NCBI RefSeq assembly: GCF_017916325.1
Contig: NC_090171.1
Coordinates: 2,574,501 to 2,638,500, forward strand
Direction of reading: 5' to 3'
Length of the DNA: 64,000 bases
Source: Leishmania martiniquensis
Taxonomy: Eukaryota > Euglenozoa > Kinetoplastea > Trypanosomatida > Trypanosomatidae
The notes below the pieces were generated by a model. The model did no database searches. It had not been told where the DNA came from and saw only the letters and a program-made list of their open reading frames with translations. Shown piece after piece: positions 53,643 through 64,000 of the stretch (the first letter of the stretch is position 1; every line of letters begins with the position of its first letter). The position numbers and the translations under genes are program-made.

Positions 53643-56600
53643 CATAGCGCAAGCGTGGGGCGCCTCGTTCACGCGTTTCTTCCTCTAGGTACCGTGAACG
53701 GTGCGGTGCCCACGCGCACGCGCTTCAGTGGGATCGAGAGGCACAACGGAAAGCAAATCTCGCACATCGCGAAAAGAGAAGACATGGAAGAGCGCTTCCT
53801 CGCCCTGAGCATGAGCTGGTGCCCTGCTATCCACAGGTGTGGCCCGCTCCACAGGCCACTCCCGGAGCGGGCGATATGTCTTACACGAACTCGCCGAAGC
53901 CGGGCAAATGTAGCGTGAAAGAAACAGCGCCTAAAAGGAGAGCAAAAGAGCAAAAAGGCAAAAGGAATGGAAGCGCGAACGGTGACCCGAACGCATCTTT
54001 TTCGCCCTCATCGCCAACGCGGCAGAAAAGAGTTCGCATGCTGATCCCTACAGGCCCCGGAGGCACACGCACAGAAGTGACATCACACGGTGAGCCGGTT
54101 GAGGTGAACGAAACTGAAAAAAATGACGACTGGTGAAACTGGCATGAGACAGGAGGCTGAGGAACGCCAAGGTACAGGAAAGAGCAGAGAAGGGGTGAGG
54201 AGAGGGGGGTCTAGCGGTTATGCGTGGAAGGCGATGACAGGGAGATGCCAGCTGCTAATGCGGTGTTCGAACGCCGGCGAAGCAACGGCCCATAGAGACG
54301 TGAAAGCCAGAAGGTGAAGCCCCCGAGTACGTATCGCATGAGCTCCTTGCTAGCCATATGTTTGCGGCCAGTGATCGATGGGGGCGTCGTTGCACGGATC
54401 TACCAGCTAGAAATAAAGAGAGGGAGGGGGGAAGGGGCGCCGATGAGCGCTGTTCACCGAAAAGTACAGACCAAGAGGACGAGAGAGAGAGAGGAGGCGA
54501 TGGGAGAAGGGGAAAAAATTACAACAACGAAAAAAAAACAAATAGGGAAAGAGAGTCTTCGCCCCCGGCGCTTGTCGGGATGGAGGACAGAGAAACAGTT
54601 GAGGGAGAAAAGCACGCGGGAGGAGAGGGGCTGAAAGGGTCAAACGAGAGGCGGAAGTGCAAATGAAGAGAAAAGCAGACGTGAAAAAGGAAAAGGGAGA
54701 GGGAAAAAAAGGTCCAGTCGGAAAAGGATGAAGGAGCAAAGGCGTTACCGGAGATGAGTGGCCTTCACGTCTGCCGATCATTTTACGTGCGAAAGTCATG
54801 TGTACTGCGGTGCCCCCGAGAGTGGCTCGACTCCTGCGTGATGCCCCTGCCTGTCTACCCGTAGTCCGCTTCACTGGCCTTTGCCCACCCAACCACACTC
54901 CCCCTCCTACACATGCACGCACATGATAGGCGCCGCCGAGAAAAAAAAGCGAAAAAAAAAAAGAAGAGCAAGACATCTGCATGGAACCACCCCCTCCTCC
55001 GAATTTGTACTTGGCACACTCCTCTACTCGAGGTGGCACGCATCCAGGCCCTCGAGCGCTCCTACTCTCCCTATATCGGCAAGGGCTGCAGGTAAGCACG
55101 AAGGCATCGCGAGAAGGAACAAAGACGAAGCGAGTGCGTGTGTCTGGAGCCTGTATTCGCGCACGAGCGCCGCTAGACCGAACGAAAAGAAAAGCGAAAC
55201 GAGGCCAACGGAAACGCAAGCAACGCCAAGAGACGCACATATATATCTATCTAGACAACGCGAAGAATGGAGGAAGGGAGCTGTGTGCAGAGAGGGCTCG
55301 AACCGGTTGGCGGCGCGTACTCCGTCACTTTCGAATGCACCGAAGAGGAGTGCAAAAAAAAAAACGAAGCAAAGGAGAGAGGCGACCGGCGGGCGGGAGA
55401 CGACATGCCAACGCCTGCAGGGGAGAGAGGCTCGTATTCATGCGTTTCTTTTTCGGTGGTATAGCGTACATTCGTTCTCGACTGAGCAGCGGCAGCAGCA
55501 GCGATGTAGGGCGGGAGAGAGAGAAGGGAGTGTGAGACACAAGGTTGTGGCGTCCTTGAGGCTTCTTTGCTTTTCTCTGCGGCAACTTGAAACGATACCT
55601 CAAGAAAAAAGCGTCGATAGGAGGTAAATAGGGGTTGCGCGGGGTGAGGAAATGGATCGTTCAGCGCACGGAGACCATAAAAGTCAAAGCCACCAGCAAC
55701 AAAAGTAAGAGCATGCGCAGCCCGCTCAACAACGAGGGCGCGTCACGCATCCTTGCCGAGGGAGAGAGGCATCAGCTGATGTGGCTGAATCGGGTCATCG
55801 CCGAGGAAGAAATCCTTTGGCTCATGCCAGAAAAAAAAACGGAACGTCAGAGTCGAGGGCTGCTGGGCTGAGAGGAAAGGGGAGTCGGCATAGCTTTGGT
55901 GCAAGGGAGAAGCGGCTGTGCGATGGCGCTTGTAGGTGATGACGCCAAGAGCTACCTGTGGACATCCGCGGCAAAGGCACCTAAACCTGCGCAAGAAGAG
56001 ACCACATGCCGCCTTTTTGATGTTGCCTCTCCCAACACGTCTGCTACGCTCCAACTAGGGGCATACAGCTTCTTCGGCCACGTTTGCCCCCCCCTTGTCC
56101 TTTCCTCTGCTTTTCCAATCGATTGGGCAGCAGTGCCCGCGCTATTCCAGCAGAGGCCGATGCTGACTTCCCCTCCGTGGCAAGTGCTGATACGTTTACT
56201 GCATGGTGGGAAAAAAAACGAGGACAAGTGAGAGCGTGTGAAGAAATACAACGCGCAAAAGCAACAAGTTTACAGTGATAGTCTGCAAGAAAAAAAATGC
56301 ACAACGCTCGCCTGCATGGTGCAAGAGTGAATGTGAAGGAACACACACACAGCGAACAGAGAACCTCAAAGGACGCGCGTACGGGAGAAAAAAATTGAAA
56401 GGAGGCCGACCAGGCTGAGGATGTTTCGAATTTTAGTATCCTCCTCACCCCTTTGCGCGCACACCTTCCACAGTGGCGCCGGAGAACCTAAATAAGAGGG
56501 TGCACAGGCGCAGCACCACCGAATCCGCGAAACGCCCGGCTCCGACTCGTCTTAAAAGCTACCGATTCGCGCATAAACACACATACGTAAAGATAGCGTC

Positions 56601-57516
56601 TTTGCCCACTTTCCTCGCCGACGCTGCAAAAAAAAAAAAAGCGGTACCGGAGAGAGAAATGTGGGTGAGAGGGAAAAAAAAAGCGAGAGAGCGATACCCA
56701 GACGCAAACGAAGTCCGCCGAACTTCATCCGGCCCCCAGCGCACCTAACGCCCTAGCAGAAAATGTGGTACGCACGCATGATAGCACATGATTCAACCAA
56801 TAGAATGTCAACAAAAGAGTCAAAAAAGATTAGAGCGAGACACCACACTCACACAGGAGGAGTCACTCAGTGACACCGCCAAGCGAAAAGAGAGCGAGGA
56901 GAGGGAGAGAAAGAGTTAACGTGAAGAAGCAAACAGCGTCGGTTAAGGGCAATGCAGAAGACAAAATAAAAAAGCTAGCATCATGTGAGAAGAACATGCG
57001 AGAAAAAGAAAGAGGCGAAAAGACAGAAGCACGCAGAGAAACAAAGAAAGCAGCGAGGGAGGAAGAAGGGGGTGGGAGGTTGATTGGTGTTACTGTTCTT
57101 TTTTTCTTCGTCGCGGCGTGCAGAGGGAGCGTGAGAGGGCTGTTTCCTGTCGCTTCGTGCCTCTGAGTTGATGTCGACTTATCCCTCCAACAAAGCAGAA
57201 GAAAAACAGTAGCACACTGGCACAGACCAAAAACGCATTCAGCCAGAGTGGAGTAAGAGAGCCTCAGAGACAGCACTAAATAGAAAAGTGAAAGAGAGAT
57301 GTGCAAAAGACACTAAAAGAATGAAGTAAAAAGATATACATGGAACGAAATCAGGCTAAGAGAGTCATCCGACACGCATAGACAGTCCGAATTCTTACCG
57401 TTGAGCAGCAGCGTATGTAAGTGAAAGCGCTGAGCTGCAAGACGACCGGGTAGCAGACTCAGGAACACCAGTAGCAGCACTCTATACCTTTCCGTTCTCT
57501 TTCCCTCTCTCTGTCT

Positions 57517-57540
57517 CGCATAGCTTTTTCTTGCTATGCG
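57517..57540. repeat. Perfect 8-bp hairpin before a T run
   Basis: Arms CGCATAGC and GCTATGCG with an 8-nt loop (T5CTT). A T8CCAG signal follows at 57559-57570. It lies in the gene-free region where the + strand becomes pyrimidine-rich. Confidence 0.7.
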
Positions 57541-59544
57541 CTCATCCCTTGCGCTCTGTTTTTTTTCCAGCATTCTTCCTGTGTGTTGCTTCACGTTGGT
57601 GTCCGTAGCCATTTGCTTCTTTGCGGCTCTGGAAGAATGTGGCGCGAGCGAGTGTGCCCACTTTTGGAGTCGTTTCGCGTGGGCCCGCTAGCAGAACACG
57701 AAACGAAATGCACAGCGCATAGAAAAAAGTGGAAGAGCAGGGGACGGAAAAGGCACATGGAGTGGCGCTCACATGAGCCGATGCACATGGGCAAACGAAG
57801 AGGAAAGCATGGATGAAAATAGGGAGGCACAAGCGTGGAAAAAAAAGGGGTGCGCGTGCTTGTCCGCCATGTGATGCGAAGGAGGAGACCCACAAGCGCC
57901 ACGCGACGCACCTCCTGCACGAAGCCTACAGGCGAGCAAGCACGCGCTTACACAGAGATGGGAAAAAAGAAACAAAGTGATGAACAACCTAAAAAAAAAC
58001 ATTCAAAATGCTAAAGACATACATACAATGTGGGGGAGAGAGGGAGGGAGGGAGAGGGAAGGAGAGACTCTTTTTTTTGCCAGTTTGCCTATTCCATTGG
58101 TTCTATTCCTGTCTGAAGATACGTAAAAAAACTAAGTGATACTGATATGCGATGAAAAGAAAAAAAGGAAAGGGAGAAGGGGGTATGCGCTCTCGGTGTA
58201 ACCGGTGGGGCACGCGGCAAGAAAGCAGTCCGCCCGCTGGAGCAATCTCGCCTCCCCGCCCCCAACCCTACACGCACGCGATCCCTGTTGATGCGCAGAG
58301 ATACGCCGCGCACCCTGACCGAGCCTTCTCCTTCCTTGAAAGCAAGACGCACAATAAAAATAAAAAGAGGGGGAGAGGTAGCGCAAGAATCGAAAACGGT
58401 GGGAGATGTGCGGGGGAACGGGGCCGAAGATACGTTCACCCCTCTCCACACCCGCCTCGCACACGTCTGACAAGCCAAGGCCCCCCCGTTGGCGCCCATT
58501 TTTTCAGCAAAGAAAAAAAGGGTGTCGAGTTGGTCAGCGCCAGAGCTCCTCGTCTTGATTTTTGGGCACTGCTTCCATCGGTTGAGTGCATCCTAGCTTG
58601 CGCGCCCGTGGCCTCCTCTTACCTCCCCCCCCACCGCTGCGCGGTGCCGCACTAACGCTGTCAGAGCTGATGAAATCCTCCAAATCATGTACACAAGCCA
58701 ACACACACAAGGGAGGCAGCCCATGCAAAGAGTGTACGTTCACACTGAAGAAAAGAGGAAAGGGAAAGGGGACGAGCGGATGTCACACAGGTCGCCTTCT
58801 CCATTGCCTCGGCTCTCCCCCACCCCGAGAAAACAGAAGAGCCATTACGAGTCGTGCGTCATAAACGTCAGAAGAAAAGAAGTGTACCGGGATGCTCGCT
58901 GCGCCCTGGGCATTCGCCAGCTCCGCCTGCATCGCTAAGAGTGTGCGTACGCGACCATCGATGAGGAGAGCGGAGCAGTTGCAACGGCGACATTGTGGAG
59001 GGTGGGCACCTCTGCTCGAGAAGGGAGCGCCAGAAGTCAAGGACGCCACTTTCTCTTTCCTCTCCGGTGGTTCCTGTGACGATGAGCTGGCAGCGATGGC
59101 AAGGAAGACGTTCTTTCATCGTGTTCGGAAGCGAAGGCGGGTACGATGGAGGGGAGGGAGGGGGGAAGCACAGAAAGGGGAAAAGAACGCTTTGGAGAAA
59201 AAATGAAAGCGCTCACGTGCAGAGACACAGGAACGGCGGGGAGGGGAAAAGCACCGGATATGTGACATTCATGAAACACTTCCCAAAGCTGCTTTGCAAC
59301 TGCAAACAGAGAGAGAGCAGCGGTGAGGTGACAGCGATGGAGTGGAGCGAAGAGCGTTAAGGGTCAGTGCGCTAAAGCGGCGAGCCGCATGAGCAGTGCC
59401 AGGGTACCACCCTCGACCACAGCGCAAGGCAACACGCAGAGGCACTCAGCAAAGACACGCATCACCTCCTTGTCAAAAAATGTTCCTGGGTCCCTTTTCG
59501 CGTGTGCATGACGGCGGCGGACCTCCGTCGGGCTCGCGGTCACT

Positions 59545-60423
59545 CTAATACACAACTCGTTGCTGAGGGACATACTTGCGCTTGATATTGAGCGAGCCCG
59601 CTGGTCGCATGCGTGATGGATGTTGCGCAGGGCGAGGAAAGGCGCTGGCCCCGTGGTCTCGGTTAGCACACGGGTATTTCGATGCCGCCGTGTACGGGGC
59701 GGAAGACTCATCCTCGGCCCCGCGCAAGCAGTACGCCTGCATGGCGGTCCCCTTGTCTGTCAAGACGTTCTGTTGTGAAAGGCGCGGTGTCGTGGCGATG
59801 TACTCTGGTACAGTCATTCCTTCGCTTTTGTGGCGCTCGACGAGGTCCCGCAGCAGAGCAAGAAGTGAGTGGAGCGTGTGATCTGCCAGTTCGCCTCCTT
59901 CGTAGTCCTCGACGAGCACGGCATTCCTCTCGTAGCCGCGGCAGCAGTCCGGGGTGTTCTCTACTATTATCGTCGTCTCCAGGTCACGCCCGAGGAGGCG
60001 AAGTTCTTTGGTTGCCGACGTGCCGTTGAACCAGCGGCGGTGTCGGTAGACCGTGTGGCAGACGGCACCGCACGTGTCAATCTGCGCCACGACCGCGTCT
60101 GCGTAGCGGTGCTTGCTGGAGGTCCACACAATCGTCTCGCAGTGGTCAGCGAGGAAGCGCATGAGCATTTCAATCCCGGGGCGCACGTACAGTGGGCCTT
60201 GCCGTGCGTAGATGAGTGTTTCGTCGAGATCGAGTACCACAGTCAAGCGATTCTTAATCTCCGCTGGCTTTGCCGGGACAAGGTACTCTCCAGAAGCCGT
60301 GATGGACGGGGAGCGACGAAACACCTCTGCCGTCTCCGTCACGGAGTCCTCGAGGCTAACCGGGAACGCATCGGGGCAGTAGACTCCCCGAAAGCTGGCA
60401 CCACGTCTGCGCTGGCTTGGCAT
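59545..60423 (-). CDS. FCP1/NIF-type (CTD-like) HAD phosphatase
   Basis: A 292-residue protein from the ATG at 60423. The FCP1-homology (NLI-interacting factor) HAD fold spans about 58-205. Motif I is V-V-L-D-L-D-E-T-L with catalytic D65 and D67. Y-V-R-P-G-I-E-M-L and motif II I-V-W-T-S-S follow (Thr/Ser after W, as in small CTD phosphatases). The C-terminal motif III, usually I-D-N-S-P, reads V-E-N-T-P, a Glu for the Asp, before N-A-V-L-V-E-D-Y-E-G-G. The C-terminal 85 residues are a polar, Arg/Ala/Pro-rich tail, probably disordered. Relatives include SCP/FCP1 phosphatases of the RNA polymerase II tail, Dullard and TIM50. No membrane segment or presequence is obvious, so TIM50 is less likely. 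It is the first gene of the unit in this window. Confidence 0.85.
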   Translation of the reverse strand: MPSQRRRGASFRGVYCPDAFPVSLEDSVTETAEVFRRSPSITASGEYLVPAKPAEIKNRLTVVLDLDETLIYARQGPLYVRPGIEMLMRFLADHCETIVWTSSKHRYADAVVAQIDTCGAVCHTVYRHRRWFNGTSATKELRLLGRDLETTIIVENTPDCCRGYERNAVLVEDYEGGELADHTLHSLLALLRDLVERHKSEGMTVPEYIATTPRLSQQNVLTDKGTAMQAYCLRGAEDESSAPYTAASKYPCANRDHGASAFPRPAQHPSRMRPAGSLNIKRKYVPQQRVVY

Positions 60424-61463
60424 ACAGAAGTTCTTGTTAGCCGGTTGTATGCGTCGTATTTGTCAAAAAGCAACGGAGAAGGCGAGGAAGCAGTACGACA
60501 CGGCACAATTCCTTCGCAGAAAACTACGCGAAAAATAAAAAAAGGAAGACAATAAGTGAAAAGGACCGGAGAGGAAACAACACGACACGCGCACAACGGA
60601 GAGGCTCAACTGTCTCCCTGCACTCCAGTCTTGAAACGTGAGACGACCCCTATGGCTACGAATGCTACGGACAATTAAAAAAAGGCTAAAGCGGAGTTCG
60701 CTGCAGAGTCTCCTCTTTTTGACGGCTGTTCTGTGTCGCTATCGATGGCACAGCAAGTGTATTTCGAGGGGAGAGGGGGCTGACGGCGGGGGAAAAAAGA
60801 TGTGGGCGGGGGATTGCCGAGCACTTGTAGCGGCGCACTACACAAAGTCGATAGAGGGGGAGCAGAGATGCACTCGGTCCTTTGCAAATGACGGAGGCGC
60901 AGGCCTTTGTTTTTTTTTTCGCGTTTCTTTGCTCTCTGCGGAGAGTGAAGACAAGGCTGAAATCAGAAAAGATGCACTGAGCACGAAGAAACGGTGCGCA
61001 CACACGCACACACACACACAGGGAGGCGCAAGCGGGGCTATGGGCACGCCAGCGACAGAATGAGTCCACACAGAGGATGTGCGTACTTGATGATCCTTTC
61101 TTTTCCAGAGAATGGATGAGAGTGCGAACAGTTTCCTCGGCTTCGCGGGGAGCCAGGCGAGGGAGCGAAAGGACGAGAGCGAAGGGCAGCCAGAGTAAGA
61201 ACAGCGAAGGGAAAGAAAGAAAAAGGAAATGGTGACTGCCCTCTTCGGAGAGAGTCAACACGAAGAAAACAAATGGGTAACGTATAAACGAGTCGAAAGG
61301 GGGGATGAAAGAAAGCGACACAGCGACACAGAAAGCAAAGACAGAAAAACAGAAGGGAAAGACGTCAGAGAAGAGCAAAAACGGGTGGGGTATGCGGGAG
61401 GGGGCCGCTACGCATCGACGAAGTGAAGCAAATACTAAACAAGAGTGGAATATACCGAAGGAA

Positions 61464-61522
61464 GGGTGAGGGGTGGGGTGGGAGGGAGGGGGAAAGGGGG
61501 AAGGGGGACGGGGGACGGGGGG
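61464..61522 (+). repeat. G-run cluster (G-quadruplex-capable)
   Basis: More than eight runs of three or more G in 59 nt separated by one to four bases. It fits several intramolecular G-quadruplexes on the + strand. Confidence 0.85.
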
Positions 61523-63861
61523 ACAAAAAAAAGTGGTGTAGGTGACGACGACGATCTGCTCTACCCGTTCCGTCTCTGTTTCTTTTTTCTCTTGTTGTGG
61601 GTGTGCCTTTCGTTTTTGTGTTTCTTCCCTTTTGTCTTTTTCGAAAGAAGCGAAGTGAAAAGGCGGCGAGTGAGGCGTGAACGGAGAGAAAGGCAGCGGA
61701 GAAAATCGAACCCGACAGCGAGAGAACAGCACCACAAAGAAAGAGGACGACAGCTGTGGAGAAGAGGAGGGCCGGAGGAGACAGGGAAATGGCAGCTTTG
61801 ACAGCGGCGACACAGGAGGGGGAGAGGCCGTCGCTGGGGCAGTACTACTCAGCACCTCGAGAACGGCTACCAGCAGAGAGAGAGAAAACCGAGCAAAGAA
61901 GAAGGAAGGAAAGTTGTGTGATGGCACATAGAAATTAAAAAAGACAGCGAAGAAAAAGGTCAACAATGACCGAGAGCGAGAGAGGAAGAGGGGGGAAGCA
62001 AATGTGGCTGATGAAGCGAACGACGGTGAACTTTGTTATACTCTGAAAAGCGAGAGAGAGAGACAGACAGACAGACAGAGGGGATCGTCCGTTGGCCGCG
62101 GGGCTGCTTTAGTGCGGGAACATACACGTCAATCGAATCAGTGAGTTCGCTCCAGCAGATCTACCTTGGTGTGCGGGCAGGCGCAGGCGTCTGTGATGGG
62201 ATTGAAGTTGGTGACGGTGCGTGGCAGTAGTGATGTTCGTCTCTTTTTTGTCCTTTGGACGTTCGCTTCTCCCTCCCGTTTGCAGGAACGCTTCCACAGC
62301 TCCAGTCGGTGAAGAAGCAACTCTGTCGTAAATACTTCCCTGCCTCTGGGGATCGAAATCCGCGCTCACGGAGGAGAGAGTGAGCAGGTGCACGAGAGCG
62401 CACAGTACAGAAGAAGAAAAAAGCGCTGAAGATCAAAGGTGTATAGGGGAGATGAAATAGCCGACTGATGGCCGACCTTTGCCCTTGACCATACAAAGAA
62501 AAAAGCTTTGGCGCGAACGTCGCCCGCTGGCACCCGCGTACAGATGGGAATGGCAGTGGTGGGAGTGGAGGAGAGGGGTGACAGGAACAGCAGTGGTGAA
62601 GAAAGAGAGGGGGTGAAAAAAGCGAGAAGCGCGACGCACCACGGCGACTTTTCAAAGCAAGCACAGCAGTCAACGTGGAGGCAGAGTCGCTTACCAGAAA
62701 CACCGAGAAAGGCCCCAACGACGAAGAGGGTAAGAGAGGGGGAGGGATGGAAGCACGACTTCTACAAGCGAGGAACTGGAGCACGAGGGGGGAGGAGAGG
62801 GACGGCAGGAGAACCAGGGCAAAGAAGAATTGTCGAAGTTAACTACGGGAGTGCAGTGCAGTATGGGTGCGCAAGGGATGAGATACCGCGCACAAGGCAG
62901 AGCGCGTGCATGTGCGTATAAGCGCCATTGTGCATGAAGCAGCGTTTGAAGTGGTGTAGGTGTGTGCCGTAATAATCCGTGATGCAGTGGCGATCACGCG
63001 CGAGTTGAACCACACAAATCAACAGCAGATATAAGTATAAACGAGGAGAAGGGAGGAAGTACGTTTGCATACAGAGGCAGCGCGAGAGCGTGGCTGGCAG
63101 CGGTGCATCGCTTACCCGCAGCACACCACAAAAGGTGCTAGGCCGCGGTAGAACTGAAAACACAGAGGAAGATGGAAGGAGAAGATGCTCGCAAAGAGAG
63201 GGGGCGCCTTACAGAAGCGCCGCAACATCACTTGTTGTCAGGCGCGATACCACTCATCGAACATACACCACGAAGGTCCGAGAGCTTAAGAGGTGTGGTG
63301 GCACTTTTTCACCCGAGCTCTGCGCTGTCGTCGGTTCCCGTGCACTTCACCGAGGAAGAGAACGGAGAGCGCGAAAGAGCACGGCCGGCAGATGCTGTGC
63401 CTATTGCTTGGCCGTCAGAGGAAGAAACACTCCCAGCATCGATACACGCCTCCCGCACACACATATACACAGTTGGGTTCGGAGCTTTCGACAGGCGCCT
63501 CTGGGCCCCCGCCCGCACGTTGGGACCACTATGCCCTGCGATGCCTACACTGCCACCACGTCAAGCTTCCACTAAGCCAGCGGGAAAACCTGAGACGCAA
63601 GAGTACCGCTACTGAGAACGCGAGTGATCTGCCACGCACTACCCGACACCCCCTCCGTCCCCAGCACCTCAGCACCCCGCCCGTGTCCGACCCTGCGAGA
63701 CCTATGCCTGCAGCCATGCCTTGCGTGCCACTTTAAGACGATGCCCACCCTTGGCGGTAAAGCGCACCGCGCGCCACGCGCTGCCCGCTGTCACTGAGGA
63801 ACCGAGAGCAAACGGCGGAACGATAAAAAGCGTTCCGCCCCGTGATACTCTGATGTGGTCA

Positions 63862-63926
63862 CCTCTGTCCATCTTTCTCGCTTCTCTCTTTCCCGCATTA
63901 CCTTTCTTCGTCCTTCCCCTGGACAG
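63862..63926 (+). promoter_or_regulatory. Splice-acceptor-like signal on the + strand
   Basis: A pyrimidine-rich stretch (CTCTGTCCATC... to CCTTCCCCTG) followed by GACAG. Such tracts are otherwise found on the minus strand in this window. A gene to the right of the window on + could use it. Confidence 0.3.
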
Positions 63927-64000
63927 CACAGCGAGTGAGCTCACACGCGAAGAAGTAGTGCTCACACAGCTGCTCCTCCCCTACCGCTAGCGGCCATCTT

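Larger units (their letters stand above)
50469..59544. other. 9-kb region without a credible gene
   Basis: Between the beta-adaptin start and the phosphatase stop I find only short, low-complexity frames (Lys/Arg/Glu-rich on +, Phe/Leu/Ser/Pro-rich on -), which reflect long purine tracts on the + strand. It also holds A runs, (GA)n, a (GT)n run at 53409-53431, G-rich 53562-53578, an AT palindrome (53603-53642) and two small hairpins (53842-53872, 57517-57540). At about 57480-57650 the + strand turns pyrimidine-rich. It would be an exceptionally long 3'UTR/intergenic segment, or house noncoding RNA I cannot recognise. Confidence 0.6.
60424..64000. other. Gene-free right edge, possible strand-switch region
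   Basis: No gene is seen on either strand. It contains (CA)n near 61003-61020, a G-run cluster (61464-61522), T-rich 61570-61645 on the + strand and (GACA)n near 62056-62076. From about 63640 the + strand is pyrimidine-rich, and 63862-63926 reads as a pyrimidine tract followed by AG. The 426-residue minus frame at 60686-61966 is made of pyrimidine-tract residues (Phe, Ser, Pro, Leu) and is not a gene. Confidence 0.55.

Noticed and set aside
53819..54136. 105-residue + strand frame with Lys/Ser-rich sequence
   Set aside because: It looks slightly protein-like but is on the wrong strand for the unit, has no recognisable domain, and no clear splice signal precedes it.
54407..55240. 277-residue minus strand frame in the 9-kb gap
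   Set aside because: Low complexity, Phe/Ser/Pro/Arg-rich from pyrimidine tracts; no domain.
60686..61966. 426-residue minus strand frame
   Set aside because: The residues (Phe, Ser, Pro, Leu, Cys) are what C/T tracts encode in any frame; no ordered motif.
1..64000. CRISPR arrays, rRNA, insertion sequences or viral genes
   Set aside because: No regularly spaced short repeats, rRNA cores, transposase or viral motifs were seen on either strand.

Overview
The window looks like nuclear DNA of a Leishmania-type trypanosomatid (Leishmaniinae). Every protein gene I can support lies on the minus strand. The genes are intron-less and separated by long, GC-rich, purine-strand-biased spacers full of (TG)n, (CA)n and (TA)n microsatellites. 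Polypyrimidine-AG signals (seen as purine tracts on the + strand) sit upstream of several start codons. This is the layout of one polycistronic unit read from right to left and processed by trans-splicing. Gene content and order (Z-alpha protein, SAS6-like, iPGAM, cap methyltransferase, ORC-like, RFC3, prolyl oligopeptidase, OSCP, beta-adaptin) match what I remember of T. brucei chromosome 10 around gene numbers 7910-8040 and of Leishmania chromosome 36. I cannot fix the species.

Layout from left to right (transcriptionally, 3' to 5'). 1-3 kb: noncoding. 3.1-4.2 kb: carrier-fold protein without the usual carrier acidic residues. 6.0-7.3 kb: polytopic membrane protein, with a 24-bp perfect hairpin just past its stop codon. 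8.2-8.7 kb: two-domain Z-alpha protein resembling RBP7910. 10.4-10.9 kb: SAS6-like. 11.8-12.1 kb: small one-helix membrane protein. 13.6-15.3 kb: iPGAM. 16.7-17.9 kb: cap 2'-O-methyltransferase MTr1. 19.7-20.1 kb: MAPR/cytochrome b5-like protein. 21.4-21.9 kb: coiled-coil protein. 23.2-24.3 kb: TMEM184/OST-alpha-like protein. 25.7-27.1 kb: ORC5-like ATPase. 27.7-28.2 kb: two very small ORFs. 28.9-30.0 kb: RFC3. 32.4-33.4 kb: typical mitochondrial carrier. 34.6-38.7 kb: SPEF2/CPC1-like central-pair protein. 39.4-40.2 kb: unknown membrane protein. 42.5-44.6 kb: prolyl oligopeptidase. 45.8-46.6 kb: ATP synthase OSCP. 48.2-50.5 kb: beta-adaptin. 59.5-60.4 kb: FCP1/CTD-type phosphatase.

Two dispersed repeat families occupy the spacers. 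Family A has five copies, three near full length at about 525-560 bp, all in one orientation and each carrying a G-quadruplex motif. Family B has two almost identical copies of about 720 bp 22.9 kb apart, plus an inverted truncated copy. Most lie in predicted 3'UTRs (MTr1, MAPR, TMEM184-like, carrier, POP, beta-adaptin). Their size and placement recall Leishmania SIDER retroposons, but I could not compare them with a consensus.

The right quarter is different: 50.5-59.5 kb is a 9-kb stretch with no credible gene, and 60.4-64 kb is also empty. Near the right edge the + strand becomes pyrimidine-rich and shows a splice-acceptor-like signal, which suggests a divergent strand-switch region (transcription start zone) near the window end. 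The genes are mostly housekeeping (glycolysis, cap methylation, replication, ATP synthesis, vesicle coats, flagellum). Co-location here reflects polycistronic organisation rather than a shared pathway.
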